Assembly: GCA_023313575.1 (NCBI GenBank)
Contig: JAJTTP010000014.1
Coordinates: forward strand, 1 to 64,000
DNA from: Eutypella sp. D-1
Taxonomy: Eukaryota > Ascomycota > Sordariomycetes > Xylariales > Diatrypaceae
Direction: 5' to 3'
DNA: 64,000 nucleotides
Below, one piece after another: positions 34,563 to 46,665 of the stretch. A program made the position numbers and the translations under genes. A model generated the notes under the pieces. That model did no database searches. It saw only the letters and a list, made by a program, of their open reading frames with translations, and had not been told where the DNA came from. Positions within the stretch are counted from its first letter, which is position 1. Each line of letters starts with the position of its first letter.

Positions 34563-37079
34563 TCTTGCTCGGCTTTATTATTTACCCTTCCTCCGCCTGT
34601 GGGTGGTGGGCTGGCTGGCATGGTTCTTCTGCAGCACACTTACCCGGACCCTTTCCTCGAAAGAGCGAAGAAAATGGAAGCGAAGTTTTGGTTGCGATAG
34701 GTTGCAAGAGTTGCATGTGGAGGAATGAACCAAGATAGACAAACAAACGAATTGGGCGGCTGATCGTGTAATCATACTTCTAAAGCAAGCCTCCAGCACA
34801 TCTGATGATCCTGACCAACGTGCTTGCCCGGTTTTTTTTTCTCCCTCCTTTCTTCAACCATCATCGTCAACGTTCCTATTCAAGTCGGGCTAATACGCTA
34901 GGGATCCGATCCATACTAACATATCATACCACTACTCCGGCGCCGGATCGCGCCCATACCATACACAGGTGCCTACCCTACCTAGGTAAGCTTTTAAGAG
35001 CCATGCAGACAAACCGAGCTTCTCCAGGAGCGGACCTAGTGTTCCACCGGCATCCTCGGGGGTTGCTCTCACGCTCCAGATAAGGAAACGCAGCGTTATG
35101 GCAAGTGCCGTTCAGTTTCCCGATAAAAGAAAGTCAGGGCAGACGAAAAAAAAAACGCCCCACCGCTTTCTTTTTTTCTCCGGCCATGGTGAACTTTCTG
35201 CTTCGTCTGCCTGTATCTGACTGTCTGTCTGTCTGTCTAACCTGACTTGCCTCGACACTGGTCTTGGTAAGCAGTTGCTCTAGGCCAGCCAAACCAGCCG
35301 TATAACGTATGCTGTTGCTGTTCCGGCCGTATGGCATGGCTAAGAAGGGGCTTTGCCTTGCTAGCTCTAGCTAGGGCTTAGTCTATGATATACATAGATC
35401 AGGATGTCGCGATATTCCAAATCCCGCTGCTGCTCTTTCCTTTATGCGTTGCGTTGTGCGGTTGCAGTGAGGCAAGGGGGCATAGATCTACCCAACTACC
35501 CTACCTATTTATTTACTTATGTTGCAGGATAAGGGATGCGGAGGAGTGATGATGCCTCATCACCAACCAACTTTCGCTTATCTGGGTCATTGATCTACAC
35601 TGGTACTGGTAAATTGGGGGGGGGGGGGGGGGGGGGGTTAATATCTTCCTATTACGATTGACCCTCGAGCTGAAAAGGAAATAAGAAATAATTGTGATTC
35701 CGCTTTCATTTCTTCCCTCGCTTGTTTTCTATTTTTTTTTCCCCCATCACCGTTTAACTTCCCAATTCACATCCTCCCACACCCTCCCCCCCCCCCCCGA
35801 GAGAGAGAGAGAGGGATCGACACAAGCGAAAAAAAACTGTTCTATCGTCTCCCTTACTTACTCCGCATCCATGCCACGCCATACCCATGGCCCTCTCTTC
35901 TCAATCGGCACACCAACAAAGTGCCCCCCCCCCCCACCTCTCCGCACCAACCCCAGGCCTTCTTGGTATAACTGTACTGTACTGCACTGTCGATCACCGA
36001 CCTTTCTCGGTGTCTCTCACCTACCTAAGCGCTGACGGGCTGGAATTTGAGCGCAGTGCAGTTGACGCATAGCTACGTATGAGGCTAAGCGGGCCCCACT
36101 GAGAGGGTAAATGGGAGTTACGCGATGTTACAGTACCGAAAGGGGGAGGGGGGGATGGGTGGATGGTGAGAGATCGCATATGCGGTGTCTACTCACTCTG
36201 CCTGCCAATCTACACTACAATCCCCCCCCCCCCCGATCATCCATGTCACCGTATCTCCACGGTCATTGACCCGGAACCATGTTCAAAGGCGCTTCGCCTA
36301 GGTATCAACCAAACCACATGGGAAAAAAAGGACGTAATACCCCGACCCGATCTTCCGCCGCCGAGCATGTGACATCCCTCTCTCTGCATGCAGGCCATCG
36401 CGGCCAACGCTGTCTTAGCAGGGGAGGGGGGGACGGTCTATCCTAGAACAACCTTTTGTGTTTCCCGGGACCCAATGAGAAGAAGCGCACGACATGTCCT
36501 TGAACGTCAAGACAAGCTTGTGGGGGGGGATAGGGTAAGATTAAGGTAGGTAAGCACGGATAGCCCGCACCGGACACCCAACAACAACAACACACCGAGG
36601 CGAACGAACCCCAAGGACGGCAATGGGTAGGAAAGCTCGCTTCGGGCTTGGTTAGTTCGTGTACGACGCTCGGCGAGGATGTGGGATACATACTCTCTCT
36701 CCCCTGAAGAGACAAGCGCAGGCGGGAAGGGAAGGGGTGGCAGAGGAAGGGAGGGGGGGACAGATACAATATCAACCCCGCATAAGCCCGCTTTCTAATA
36801 CACTTTCTATTCCTCTCGTTCTCTTTGTTGCTTGATTTGGGTCCCCCTTTTTTTTGCTCTAGGCGAAGCTGAACCCGTGCTGTGCTGTGCCCCCGTCCGT
36901 CACGTTTCATGTTCTGAGATCACGAGATCCACAGGCGCAGAAGAAAGAGAACCCACATATAGACACCAAGCCAGAGAGAGAAGAAGAGAAAAGAGGGAGG
37001 AAGAAGGGAAAAAAAGGGCATTTAGATTATCGCTCGCCACCACCGCGCGCCAACTGGGTTCCCCCCTTCTTCTAAAACG
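34563..37079. other. intergenic stretch with long G/C homopolymers
   Basis: No gene found. Contains a CTGT repeat (about 35219-35238), G22 (35616-35637), a C-run and GA repeat (about 35787-35812), C-runs near 35925 and 36221, and a purine-rich leader before the gene at 37080. Confidence 0.55.
35616..35637. repeat. poly(G) tract, 22 nt
   Basis: Longest homopolymer of the window, uninterrupted G22 in intergenic DNA. Confidence 0.9.
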
Positions 37080-38193
37080 ATGGGCGACTCGAGCCTCTAC
37101 GTCTCCAACGGGGACTGCTACTACGGCGAGGGCCAGATCTCCGATCCCCGCTTCATCCCCTGCGGCAACGCCGAGCTCTCCGGCACCCAGTCCTGCTGCT
37201 TCCAGGGCGACTTCTGCCTCGCGTCCAGCGTGTGCTACGATAATGATAGTATGCGCTCCAACCCCCTATATGTACCCACCAGTCCCCCCCCCCTATTATG
37301 TCGGAGAAGAGTGGGACAACAAGGACGGGGCGGTCCACCCACTGCCCAAGGAGGAGGGGAGAAGGGGGGGGGGGGGGAGAAAATGATCATAGCTAGCTAA
37401 CCGCGACATATCTCCAACAGCCGCCGTGACATACATATCAGGGTGCACGGACGCGACGTTCAGCTCGTCGAAGTGTCCGCACAAGCCGGGGTACCCGGAC
37501 CAGCAGTGGGTGGCGCTGGCGCGGTGCGACGGCGCGGACATCGACCTGTTCTCCGGGTGCGGGCACCACAAGAACGAGACGCAGATCAAGCACGAGGACT
37601 GCACCTGCGACGCCGCGTCCGCCCTCATCTCCAACCCGGCCTCCGGCCAGTCCACCCTCAACCAGATCGCCCTGCTCCCCACCACCGCCGGCGGCACCAT
37701 CTCCTTCAACCCCACCGCGCTGCCGACGGCGGCGGACGATGCAGGAGGCAACGGTTCCAATGATGATGACGGCGGTGGCCTCTCTAGTGGCGCCAAAATA
37801 GGTGTCGGAGTTGGCGTCGGGGTCGGCGTCCCCATTATTGCGGCGATTCTAGCGACGCTGTTCTTCCTGCGCCGGGGAAAGCAGAAGAAGGCGAGGGAAG
37901 CGGAAGTGGAGGCGGAGGCGGAGGCGCAGCGGCAGGCGCGCGAGGGCGGAAATCCCGATCGCGGATCCGTGGCCACGACGACCACGGCCGCGCGGTCACC
38001 TCCGCCTATGTATAGCGCCGACCTCCAGCACCAACAGCAAGGTGCCGGCTGGTATAAGCCCGAGCTGCATGGCGAGTCCGCGCATAAGTCCGAGCTCCCC
38101 GCCGATGACTATGCCCAGGGCAAGGAGACATTGAATTCGGTCCAGAACACCCCTCACGGCCTCTACCCACCCTCGGAGCTCGGAGGTCGGTAA
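37080..38193 (+). CDS. single-pass membrane protein with Cys-rich ectodomain
   Basis: Two exons: 37080-37248 and 37421-38193 (942 nt, 313 aa), joined CYDND|TAVTYISGCTD across a 172-nt intron that itself holds C- and G-runs. The N-terminal half has about fourteen Cys (CYYGEG, FIPCGN, CCFQGDFC, CPHKPGYPDQQWVALARCD, CGHHKNE, CTCDAA), matching a widespread Sordariomycete family of unknown function. A Gly/Asp/Ser stalk leads to one membrane helix (about 184-206) that opens with a GVGVGVGVGV repeat. It is followed by a basic stop-transfer (RRGKQKKAR) and a charged, Pro-rich cytoplasmic tail with KPELHGES and PPSELGG. No signal peptide is visible at the chosen ATG, so either the helix acts as anchor or an upstream exon is missed. 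A role in surface sensing is only conjecture. Confidence 0.85.
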
Positions 38194-39054
38194 GCCGGTC
38201 TTTGTTTTATGGAGTACGGGGTGGGCGGGGATTATCGGAAGGGAATTGCCGAGAGTAAGGACGAGCGCATGTGGGTGGCTCGTTTGAGCATGGGTGTAAT
38301 GTCTGAGGATGAGTATCAATAGGTTGTATATACTTAAGAATACTATATTGATACAGATACTAGTGGACCCGAAGTGGCGAGTTCAATCTGACAGCGCGTG
38401 GGAACATGAATAGCGCAATGTGCCGCATCACTCACCCCCAATCGATGTCTCGTACGTGTAACTGGTTATATTCTGTCGTCGACTTTGTTACTCGAGACTT
38501 TTGTTAGCTACACCTATGTCGGCGCCAAGACGCACCGGCGCGTCGTCGATTCCGGCACAGATAGATGGCTGCCAGGCATTTCTATGAAGGGGCCCAGATA
38601 TCTGTACATAATCAGAGTAGAGTTGAATCACGAGGAAGAGTCTGGTACGACATGGTCGATAAAGCTGCGAAGTCCATAAGTTCCCTTATATAGCGCGTCG
38701 TTAGTAGGTGGCTATCTCGACCCCTGAACCCGGCCGGACCTCGGTGGTACGCGGACGCGTCGCCTGGTGAACGGTGCGCCGACCAGAGGCCGTCTTTAAT
38801 TAAAAATTATACGGAGGGCGCGGCACACGGAATGTCATTTTCTTTGCGGGTTGCGATTAGATGCCAACATTTGCACCTCTTCACGTCGCGCCACAGTCGT
38901 AATTCACTGACAAGTCTTCATCGACCACGCACTTACCTATCTACGCACATAACTAACTACCTTACCAGTAAAACCGTCGTTCCGGCACACAAATACGTTC
39001 ATCCAACGGGGACTCCCCCTCCATCGAAGGGAGCCATCGAAGGAAGGGAGGGAC
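38194..39054. other. intergenic stretch, no gene seen
   Basis: 3' flank of the membrane-protein gene and leader of the gene at 39055. Short frames have no domains. Confidence 0.55.
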
Positions 39055-39994
39055 ATGGATTTAACAGCGGAAACGCTGGCAGCGCACCAGCGCGCACAGC
39101 TGCGCGCCGTGGGCCGCACTCCCGAGGAGTACGCCGCACTCGAGCAGGCGCTGGCGCGGCGGCGGGCCCGGAGGACCGCTGAGGCTGCCGAACTAGAGCA
39201 GGCGCGCGATCAAGCTCAGTTGCGATGGGCGGAGCTCCTTCGGAATCAGAATACCGCCAAGGCCGCCGAAGCAGATCCGGAAGAGCAGGCACGCCATCAA
39301 GCCCAGGCGCGACGGGAGGAAATCCGTCGACGTCTGGAACTTCAAGACCCCCATGCCGTGCGTACTGTCCCGCTCGTGGAGGCGATGGATCAGGTCCGTG
39401 AGTTAATAGACCAGGAGGAGTGTGGGCTTGGGCGGGCTCCACAGCCGGCGCCAGCACGCGCGATCCCGCTGCCGGAGGTAAGAGGCGGTTTCCGGAAAGA
39501 GGAGGTGCGGATGACGAGGCGTAAGGCCCGGGGAGCGGGCTGGCACCGGCGCGGCTACCGTGACCTTGGCTGTATGTGGATCAACGTGCAGCTAGGTAAG
39601 GGAGGCTGCATTAAAGGCCGCGACGTGAAGGAGAACCGGACCCTGCGGGCTTTTGTATTGGAAATACTAGGTGAGTACCTATCTTAACCCCCAAAACACT
39701 CAATAAGCATCCGAAACCAAACGAATAGAGGTAGCTATAGGCGGGCGACTAGGTATGGATCGACTAACACATGAATCAGAGGATATGGATCGCCATCTCG
39801 AGATCCCGGAGACATGGCGGCGCGACGTGCATTTCCGGAAGCGATCACTAGTGCGAACGCTGATAGACCACGAGGACAACGGGGCGCCGGACTGGTCTGT
39901 GCTCGTGTGCGACTACTTCGACGGCGGCGAAACGGTGTACTTTAAGGTATTCGACGAGTTCGGTAACGAGCGCGAGGCCCGCGACTTCCATTGA
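39055..39994 (+). CDS. charged, coiled-coil hypothetical protein (orphan)
   Basis: Two exons: 39055-39670 and 39753-39994 (858 nt, 285 aa), joined FVLEILG|GMDRLTHESEDM by a GTGAGT...GACTAG intron in phase. The N-terminal 110 residues are dense in Ala, Glu, Arg and Gln with heptad-like spacing (EQALARRRARRTAEAAELEQ), suggesting a coiled coil. The middle is basic (RMTRRKARGAGWHRRG). The C-terminal part is a compact, well-ordered-looking segment (CMWINVQLGKGGCIKGRDV, WSVLVCDYFDGGETVYFKVF). I recognise no family. GC-rich codon use resembles neighbouring real genes, which supports coding status. The C-terminal half looks more conserved than the repetitive N-terminus. Confidence 0.65.
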
Positions 39995-40293
39995 GGTAAA
40001 GTGGGGGATATATTATGTGCTGGAAAAGAAGGTAACATGTATTATCAGTTTCTAGATAGACAGTCTATATGCCAAGTATTAATGCGACACCCAAGTGAAC
40101 GAGGTGAACTAGCCTTCCCTGTACCTACATAACGTAGACAACACAATTGTTGCTATCTCGTAGGCTTATTTATAGTACCATTAAGAAAATACAAATTACT
40201 CTATTTCCCACTCTAGAAAGGAATAGAGTCGTTTTGCTGGCAGAAAAGGAAACCCTTCGGAGTAAATGGGAAAAAAACCGTTAGAGAAACAGC

Positions 40294-40305
40294 AAAAAAA
40301 AAAAA
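40294..40305 (-). terminator. T12 run, Pol III terminator of tRNA-Gly
   Basis: A12 on the plus strand gives T12 on the tRNA strand, about 18 nt past the tRNA 3' end. Confidence 0.7.
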
Positions 40306-40323
40306 GAAGCACGCTTGATAATC

Positions 40324-40415
40324 TGCATCAGCCAGGAATCGAACCAGGGTCTAGTGCTAACTCAGCTCTTTGGAACTGTGGAAGGCACTAATGCTAACCA
40401 TTACACCACTGATGC
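40324..40415 (-). tRNA. tRNA-Gly(UCC) with 20-nt intron
   Basis: On the minus strand the acceptor arms GCATCAG and CTGATGC pair perfectly, with A as discriminator. The D arm is GTGT/GCAT, and the anticodon stem AGTGC/GCACT encloses loop C-T-TCC-A-A, giving anticodon UCC (Gly, GGA codons). A 20-nt intron lies at the canonical 37/38 position. The T loop is TTCGATT, but its stem CCTGG/CCTGG has a central U-U mismatch, which is unusual and could lower stability. CCA is not encoded, as expected in eukaryotes. Confidence 0.9.
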
Positions 40416-43048
40416 TTAATGGAATTTTGTGCCTTACTGCGCGATATAAAACTTGCGCTGGTTCCAGCTTGAAATGGTTAGTCCGGCGTTTTGTTGGGTT
40501 AGGTTTAGTGCGTATGGTAAGTGCAACTGTCATTTCAGGTTGCATTTGGCACGTTTGGCACGAATATCATGAACTTTGCAGAACGAAACTTATCAACCCC
40601 CAGTTTTAGAGTCTTTTGTATGTATACGGGTGCTGCAGGTATTGACTTACTCTTTTTAATCCAGACGAATTCACTCCTACTACATGTGAAAACAGGAGTA
40701 GATATCTACAACTTTAAGTCTGGATCTTCTTGATATGCAGTATATGAAGTATTATCGCCCCGGTTATCGCAAGACTCAGGGGTCCCTTAAAAGTGGAGAA
40801 TTATCCATGTGCAGGCTTGCGCTTCGGCTCGATCCTCTTGCCTCTGAGGACATCTTGTTTTGTTCGGCAAGGTCGAGATATGTTCTCTACTACTACCTAC
40901 CTCCCTATATGCCTACTAGGCCAACTTACATCTAGAAAAGGCCAATTGTTCTCGCAATACTAGGCTCTCCTACTACAATCATACTGTACAAGACCTCTAT
41001 CAATGCCTATGGACTGGTTGTTCGTACAGTCCAATCTTACCTAGGTAGTCAAACGCCCGCTTAATACATTTATATTGGGGTTTATAGTCATCATGATTAT
41101 AATCCATGTTTTGTCTCTTTTTCTATAATATTTGTCGTCCACTCCATACATGCCCGGGCTGAGCGGGGAGGTAGTTGGAGCACCTTCTATTCTAAGGCCT
41201 GGATAACAAGGGTCGGTGAGTTATAGATAATCATCTGCACTGCCCTAAACGCAGGGTTTTGCGATACGATGGTCCGTGATTCTGTTCGTGTGCCGGAGTC
41301 CGGGGTCTAAATCAGTCTATTGAAGAAGTCAACACGGTTATTCTGGCTTGAATAGATCCAACCGATACTCTATAAGCATGCCGAAGGTTACAATCAAGCG
41401 CGATACTATGCTAGGACTGATTAAATTCTGAAATAGGCTTGGAAACTATGTATGGATAGGTTCGTTCGCTTCGTATACCTACTTTGACGGGGTAGCGACA
41501 TGCACATTTTAACTCCCGATGGGCCGCGATAGCATCGAGCCGTGGATTGTGATCTTTACGGGCCGTAGGATCGTGAACCTAGTCAGTATATAGTCACGCT
41601 GTCACGGTATTAAGTAAGAACCCGAGCGCCCTAGGAGATCCTCAATTGGGCGCAAGCTATGGCCCATTCGATGTACTTCAAGATGGAGGCCAAAAAGGGC
41701 TCAAAGATCGTAGCTCGATCCCTGTTTGGATCCTGGTGTCGGTGGGGGGAGACCGAGAACCGACATTTGGGCTTGTTCGAATGTCTACCGGGCAAGGTGC
41801 CGATTACTATACACCAACTGCCATAGGTGCCTACTTAGGTGGGAAAAATGAGTCCATGTCTAATTCTCTCTTTACGATGAGATTCGTATAATAGAGCATT
41901 TTTATACACGATGAAGGATCTGCTACGCGATGGCCAGCTGCGGCCTTATCAGAGATCAATTAGAACATAGTATCTTGGCTTCACTCCACGCTACTGCCCA
42001 GTATCAACTATGCCCGGAGAAGATTTCCATCCCAAAGATTATTGGTACGTCAGATCAAAAGTCATGTTCCTCGTTTATATCTAGATGCTGTTCGTTCCTC
42101 AAGCTAGACAGCATATATACGCAGTATCATCATTGTCCGCATTAAGCTACGATTTTCCTTCAGCTGAACACCCAGGACCTAGTCCTGCTTGTCTGCCTAT
42201 TCCGTCCCGAGACCTCCGAGTCTCAACATTCTTCTCTGCTCTTGACCGTGCGATGCATCCTAGATGTTCCCAGTATGGTTAGTGAATGTAGACATCGCTA
42301 ATTGCCCCCTAGCCCTGTCGGTGGGTACCTGCATCTTTTACCGCTGTCAAAAGTGAGGCCCTGTCAACATATCACACTTCTAATCCATCCCAAAGGAACG
42401 GAAATACGTAATGGGTGGAAGCTTTAACACTAGACAGAATATCAGATGACAGAGCCCGAATGAAGAGATCATATTCCTGTATAGCGCACAGCATTCTTAA
42501 AAAAAAGTTCTGCTAAGGAAGCCAAGATCTTGATGGACCCTAAAACCTATATTTATAGACTATATATATCTCGACTTGTCCGAAGGGGGTAGCTAGACCT
42601 ACCTAAACTCTTCGAGAAGCCCTCCTTCCACAACAAACCCCGTAGAATATTAGAACCCCTGCTTGGACGTAAATCTTCTCGCTTAACAAGGGGTGTGCTG
42701 TGCCGTACATACGGGGTAGACAGACACACTAGTGTGTTTATACTCCCCTTCGTTCCTAAATCCTTCCAGGGCATCACGAGAATACGGGGTGGTCTCTCTT
42801 CGCACCCATGTTCGGCATCATGCTATTGGATGCGCTGAGCCCCCTCGTAAGATGAGTCGCCGAATAATGAGTGAGATAGATCAGCTACATTTCTTGGTAG
42901 GGCAAGGTGTGTCCATGAGGCAGCCGGTCATGTGACCCAGGATGAGTATAAAAGACCATGTTGAAGTCCCCCCTTAGCTCATCTATTCGTCCGCTCGGTT
43001 TCTCCCACTGTAGCCACCCCGTCTAGGTAGAAGCAAGAGAAGAGCAAC
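40416..43048. other. intergenic stretch, no gene seen
   Basis: About 2.6 kb with only short domain-free frames (such as 41646-41891). Its right end is the subtilase promoter. Confidence 0.55.
42947..42953 (+). promoter_or_regulatory. TATA box of subtilase gene
   Basis: TATAAAA lies about 100 bases 5' of the subtilase ATG, followed by a pyrimidine-rich CCCCCCTTAGCTCATC start region. Confidence 0.65.
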
Positions 43049-45987
43049 ATGAGAGCCACGGACGCCTTTGTCGCAGCGGCACTCGCCGCGTCGCCCGCGG
43101 CTTGGGCATCGCCATCCGACGATATAAGCATCCCGCACACCTACATAGTGGAGCTAGAGCCGGACGCGGACGCTGCTGCGGCCATCCCGCTGAGCGCGTC
43201 CGACCACTTCTCCCGCAAGCGTGCCGACTTCGGCTATACCGCGCGTCGGGAGTACAACAACCGCGACCTGTTCTACGGGCTCTCGCTGACCGTGACCGAC
43301 GGCTCGGACGCGTCGCGCATCGAGCGGCTCCCGGGCGTCAAGAGGGTCTGGCAGTCGAGCTACGTGCCGCGCCCGGAGCCCGTGAACCCGCGCCCGCCGC
43401 CGGAGTCGGGACACTCCCCATCCCGCATCATGGGCGGCGAGGATGGCGCCGAGAAGCCCAAGATTCCCTATATCGAGGGCGACTCCGACGTGAACCGCCC
43501 GCTGAAGATGGGCGGCGTTGACAAGGTCCACGAGCAAGGCGTTAAGGGGAAAGGTGTTAAGATCGCCGTCATTGACTCAGGCGTCGACTACACGCACCCT
43601 TCGCTCGGCGGTGGCTTCGGTCCGGGCCATAAGATCTCCTTCGGTACCGACCTCGTGGGAGATGACTACGATGGGTGGAAGGATCCGGTCCCAGATGACG
43701 ACCCTATGGTCTCCTGTGCCAGTGGAGGTCACGGTACCCATGTCGCTGGTAAGGCATAGCAACTTACAGACCTTTTTCGCGCCGAGGATAACCGGTGATC
43801 CCCGGTGACAGACTCAGTTTTCTTCCTACTAACGGTCATTACCTAGGAATTATCGGAATGCAAGACGAGCCCGGCACGGGATTCGGGTTGATGGGCGTCG
43901 CCCCCGAGGCGGAGCTCGGCATGTACCGCATCTTCGGTTGCACCGGCGGGTCCAGCGACGAGTTGATCATGGACGCCATGATGCGGGCCGCCGAGGACGG
44001 CGCGGACGTAATCTCGATGTCACTCGGGAAAACAGTGAGGTGGGAGGCGGCCTCAATCTTCAACGAGCTGGCCGAGAAGCTGGATAAGAAAGGCATCGCT
44101 GTGATCGCGGCCGCGGGCAACGCTGGCCCGGTCGGCCCCTTTGGCATTTCGGACCCGGCCATCGCGGCCTCTGTCCTCTCCGTCGGCTCCGTCGGCAACG
44201 AGATCATGCCGACCACGTACCACGCACACGACGAAGAGGACAGGAAGATAGAGTACTTCCAGATCCTGCCGTTCGACGGGGAGAACGCCATCTTTGTGCT
44301 CGGCTCAGGCGTCGAGGACAACGACCCGGCTCTGAATCCCGCTAACGGCTGCGACGACCGTGCCTGGGACGTAGCGTTCGAGACCATCGAAGACCAGGCG
44401 AACACTATAATCATGATAGAGCAGGATGACACATGCTCCTCCTTCGCCATCGATGAAGCGCTCGAGCGCTTCAACACCACGCGGCTCTTTTACTACCCCA
44501 GTACACCTGAGCACCAATTGTGGGTGGAATATGCGGTTGCTGACCACCTTGCCGCGGTGGTCGACTACGAGACGGGCCAAAATATCAAGGCCGAGGCTGC
44601 GAAGCGATGGCCTGAGGTGGACTACACCATCAAGTTCGACGGGAAAGAGGTCCACGGAGCCAAGAACCCGTACGGCGGCGTGGTGGACGACTTCTCGTCC
44701 TACGGGCCCAGCGTCGAGGGGACCATGAACCCCGACGTCACCGGCCCCGGCGGGAACATCCTGTCAACGTATCCACTGAGTGGTGGCGGCTACGCCACGC
44801 TCTCCGGAACGTCCATGGCGACCCCCTTCCTGGCCGGATGCTACGCCCTCGTCAAGTCCCAGCGGCCGGATCTCGGTATCGCCGAGATCTACGACCTACT
44901 ACGCTCTACAGCGGTGCCCGTAAAGGCTGGCAGCTCGGACCTGACAGCGACAACGGCACAGCAGGGCGCGGGTCTAGTTAACGTGTTCGCGGCGCTAAAC
45001 ACTAAGACCGTGATCAAGCCAACGGCGCTCAACTTACGCGACGGAAAGCCAACACCGCAGAAGATCTCCATCGAGAACAAGTCCAAGTCCCCGAAGACCT
45101 ACACCGTCTCCCACCGACCGGCATCGTACGTCAACCTCATCGGGCAGTTCAAGACACAATCAGATCCCTGGACGTTCACCTTTATACGCAACGACGCCCC
45201 CAACTACGGCGACGCTGAGTTCTCCGAAACCACCTTCGAGCTACAGCCAGGCGCGAGCGTAGAAATGGAGGTTAAAATCACACCGCCAGCGGAGAATATC
45301 ACTCCCATACGACAGCCGCTGTACTCGGGCTTCGTGGAGATCACCGAGAGCTCCGACGAGAACGGGGAGAGCCACTCGGTGCCGTATATCGGGATACCGT
45401 ACGACCGGTACGAGGCGGGGCCGCTGGGCACGAACACCAGCGCCTACTACGACCAGGGCCAGGAGCTGCCCCGAATGCGGCCATGGAACGCCGAGGAGGG
45501 CAAGCCGAACATCGACTACTACAGCTTCAACACCTCGGTAGGCAGCGGGCCCGCCACGATGGAGTGCCTCATCGCCCCGGCTAAGTACCAGCGGTTCGAC
45601 CTTGTGCCGGCGAATACGGCCTTCAAGCCGACCCTCTACGGGTTCGACCCGTCGGTGGAGATCGACTACGAACACCCAGCCAACCTAACAGTGCTTCCAG
45701 GATTCCTCGGTGTGCCGTCGTACGGCTTATGGCTACAATTTGGTGCAGGCGACGAAATACCAGGGGGAGGCCAGACCCAGCCCAACATCGTGTGGAGCAC
45801 CATGGCATCGTGGATCGGCAAGCTAGAGATCGACGACGAGGGAACCCAAGTGGATGCCACTCCCGGTGACTACAGGCTCCTGCTTCGCATGCTGCGTTAC
45901 GGCGGCGACCTCACGAAGCCCGAGGACTACCAGTCGTGGTTAGGCCCGGTTATCCGTATCATCGAGAATCCCAGAAGCGTTAACTAG
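43049..45987 (+). CDS. secreted subtilisin-like serine protease (S8, with Fn3-like domain)
   Basis: Two exons: 43049-43748 and 43847-45987 (2841 nt, 946 aa), joined HVAG|IIGMQDEPG, so the intron splits the codon right after the catalytic-His motif. A signal peptide (about 1-20) precedes an I9-like propeptide (HTYIVELEPDADA...FGYTARREYNNRDLFYGLSL). The triad is complete: D176 in IAVIDSGVDYTHP, H228 in GGHGTHVAG, S556 in LSGTSMATPFLAG, plus oxyanion N325 in AAAGNAGP. A PA-like insertion (about 370-480) sits between N and S. It is followed by a Fn3-like/DUF1034 region (about 650-760) with VEMEVKITPP, and a long C-terminus. This layout is that of large C5a-peptidase/minor-type fungal subtilases. 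They degrade proteins outside the cell; the specific substrate is unknown. Confidence 0.95.
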
Positions 45988-46593
45988 GTAGCTCCGTTCT
46001 TGCAAGTCATGCGCCGAGGTGTAGTGAGCATGCCTCTATTCAGAAGGGGACATTCGTCTAGGTGGTCTAGTAATGCATCGTCGCGTGGTCTCGTATCTAC
46101 GTTTATAACAGAATTGTATGATATATGATTGGGAATCGTTATATATAGTAGATGTAGCTTAGATAGTTAATAATGTCAGGTACGAGTTCAATGTCGGCAG
46201 GTTGGCTGTGCCTCAGCACTGATCATGTCGGAGTATGGAAGAAAGAAATTGGAATGCTGGAATCGGCAAAAATTAGGAATGGGAACTACCTAGAATGGTA
46301 GCCACAGTCCTGTTCGTTATATCTAGATCGGGTTCTGCAACCTCATAACGACAGGATCGTATTGCACAAGACAGACAGACCTTTTAAACCAGTATGAGAT
46401 GTATAGAGTTGGCCTCTTTTGGTGCTTGGCTAGGCAAGGTAAAAAAGATTGCATGCCCCCCACAAAAAACTTACATCCAATCGCAACGGAAAAGGGAGAT
46501 ATCAGAAAAGAAATAAGACCAAAAACTACAAAAAAGAGAAACAAAAAAAAGCACGGCCAGAACAAATGCTCCGACCGTATTGAAGTGAAAAGA
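45988..46593. other. intergenic stretch between subtilase and tRNA-Arg
   Basis: 3' flank of the subtilase gene. Nothing else recognised. Confidence 0.6.
46588..46591 (-). terminator. T4 Pol III terminator of tRNA-Arg
   Basis: TTTT on the tRNA strand begins two bases past the discriminator base. Confidence 0.7.
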
Positions 46594-46665
46594 CTCGCCC
46601 GTCCGGACTCGAACCGAAAACCCCCACCACCGGAAAGTGGTACGCTGCCATTGCGCCACGGGCGA
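46594..46665 (-). tRNA. tRNA-Arg(CCG), intronless
   Basis: Minus-strand cloverleaf: acceptor TCGCCCG/CGGGCGA, D arm GCGC/GCGT with GG in the loop, anticodon stem CCACT/GGTGG around loop TT-CCG-GT (anticodon CCG, codon CGG), T arm TTCGG/CCGGA around TTCGAGT. All arms pair, allowing GU pairs, and the discriminator is G. A T4 terminator follows at once. Confidence 0.9.
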
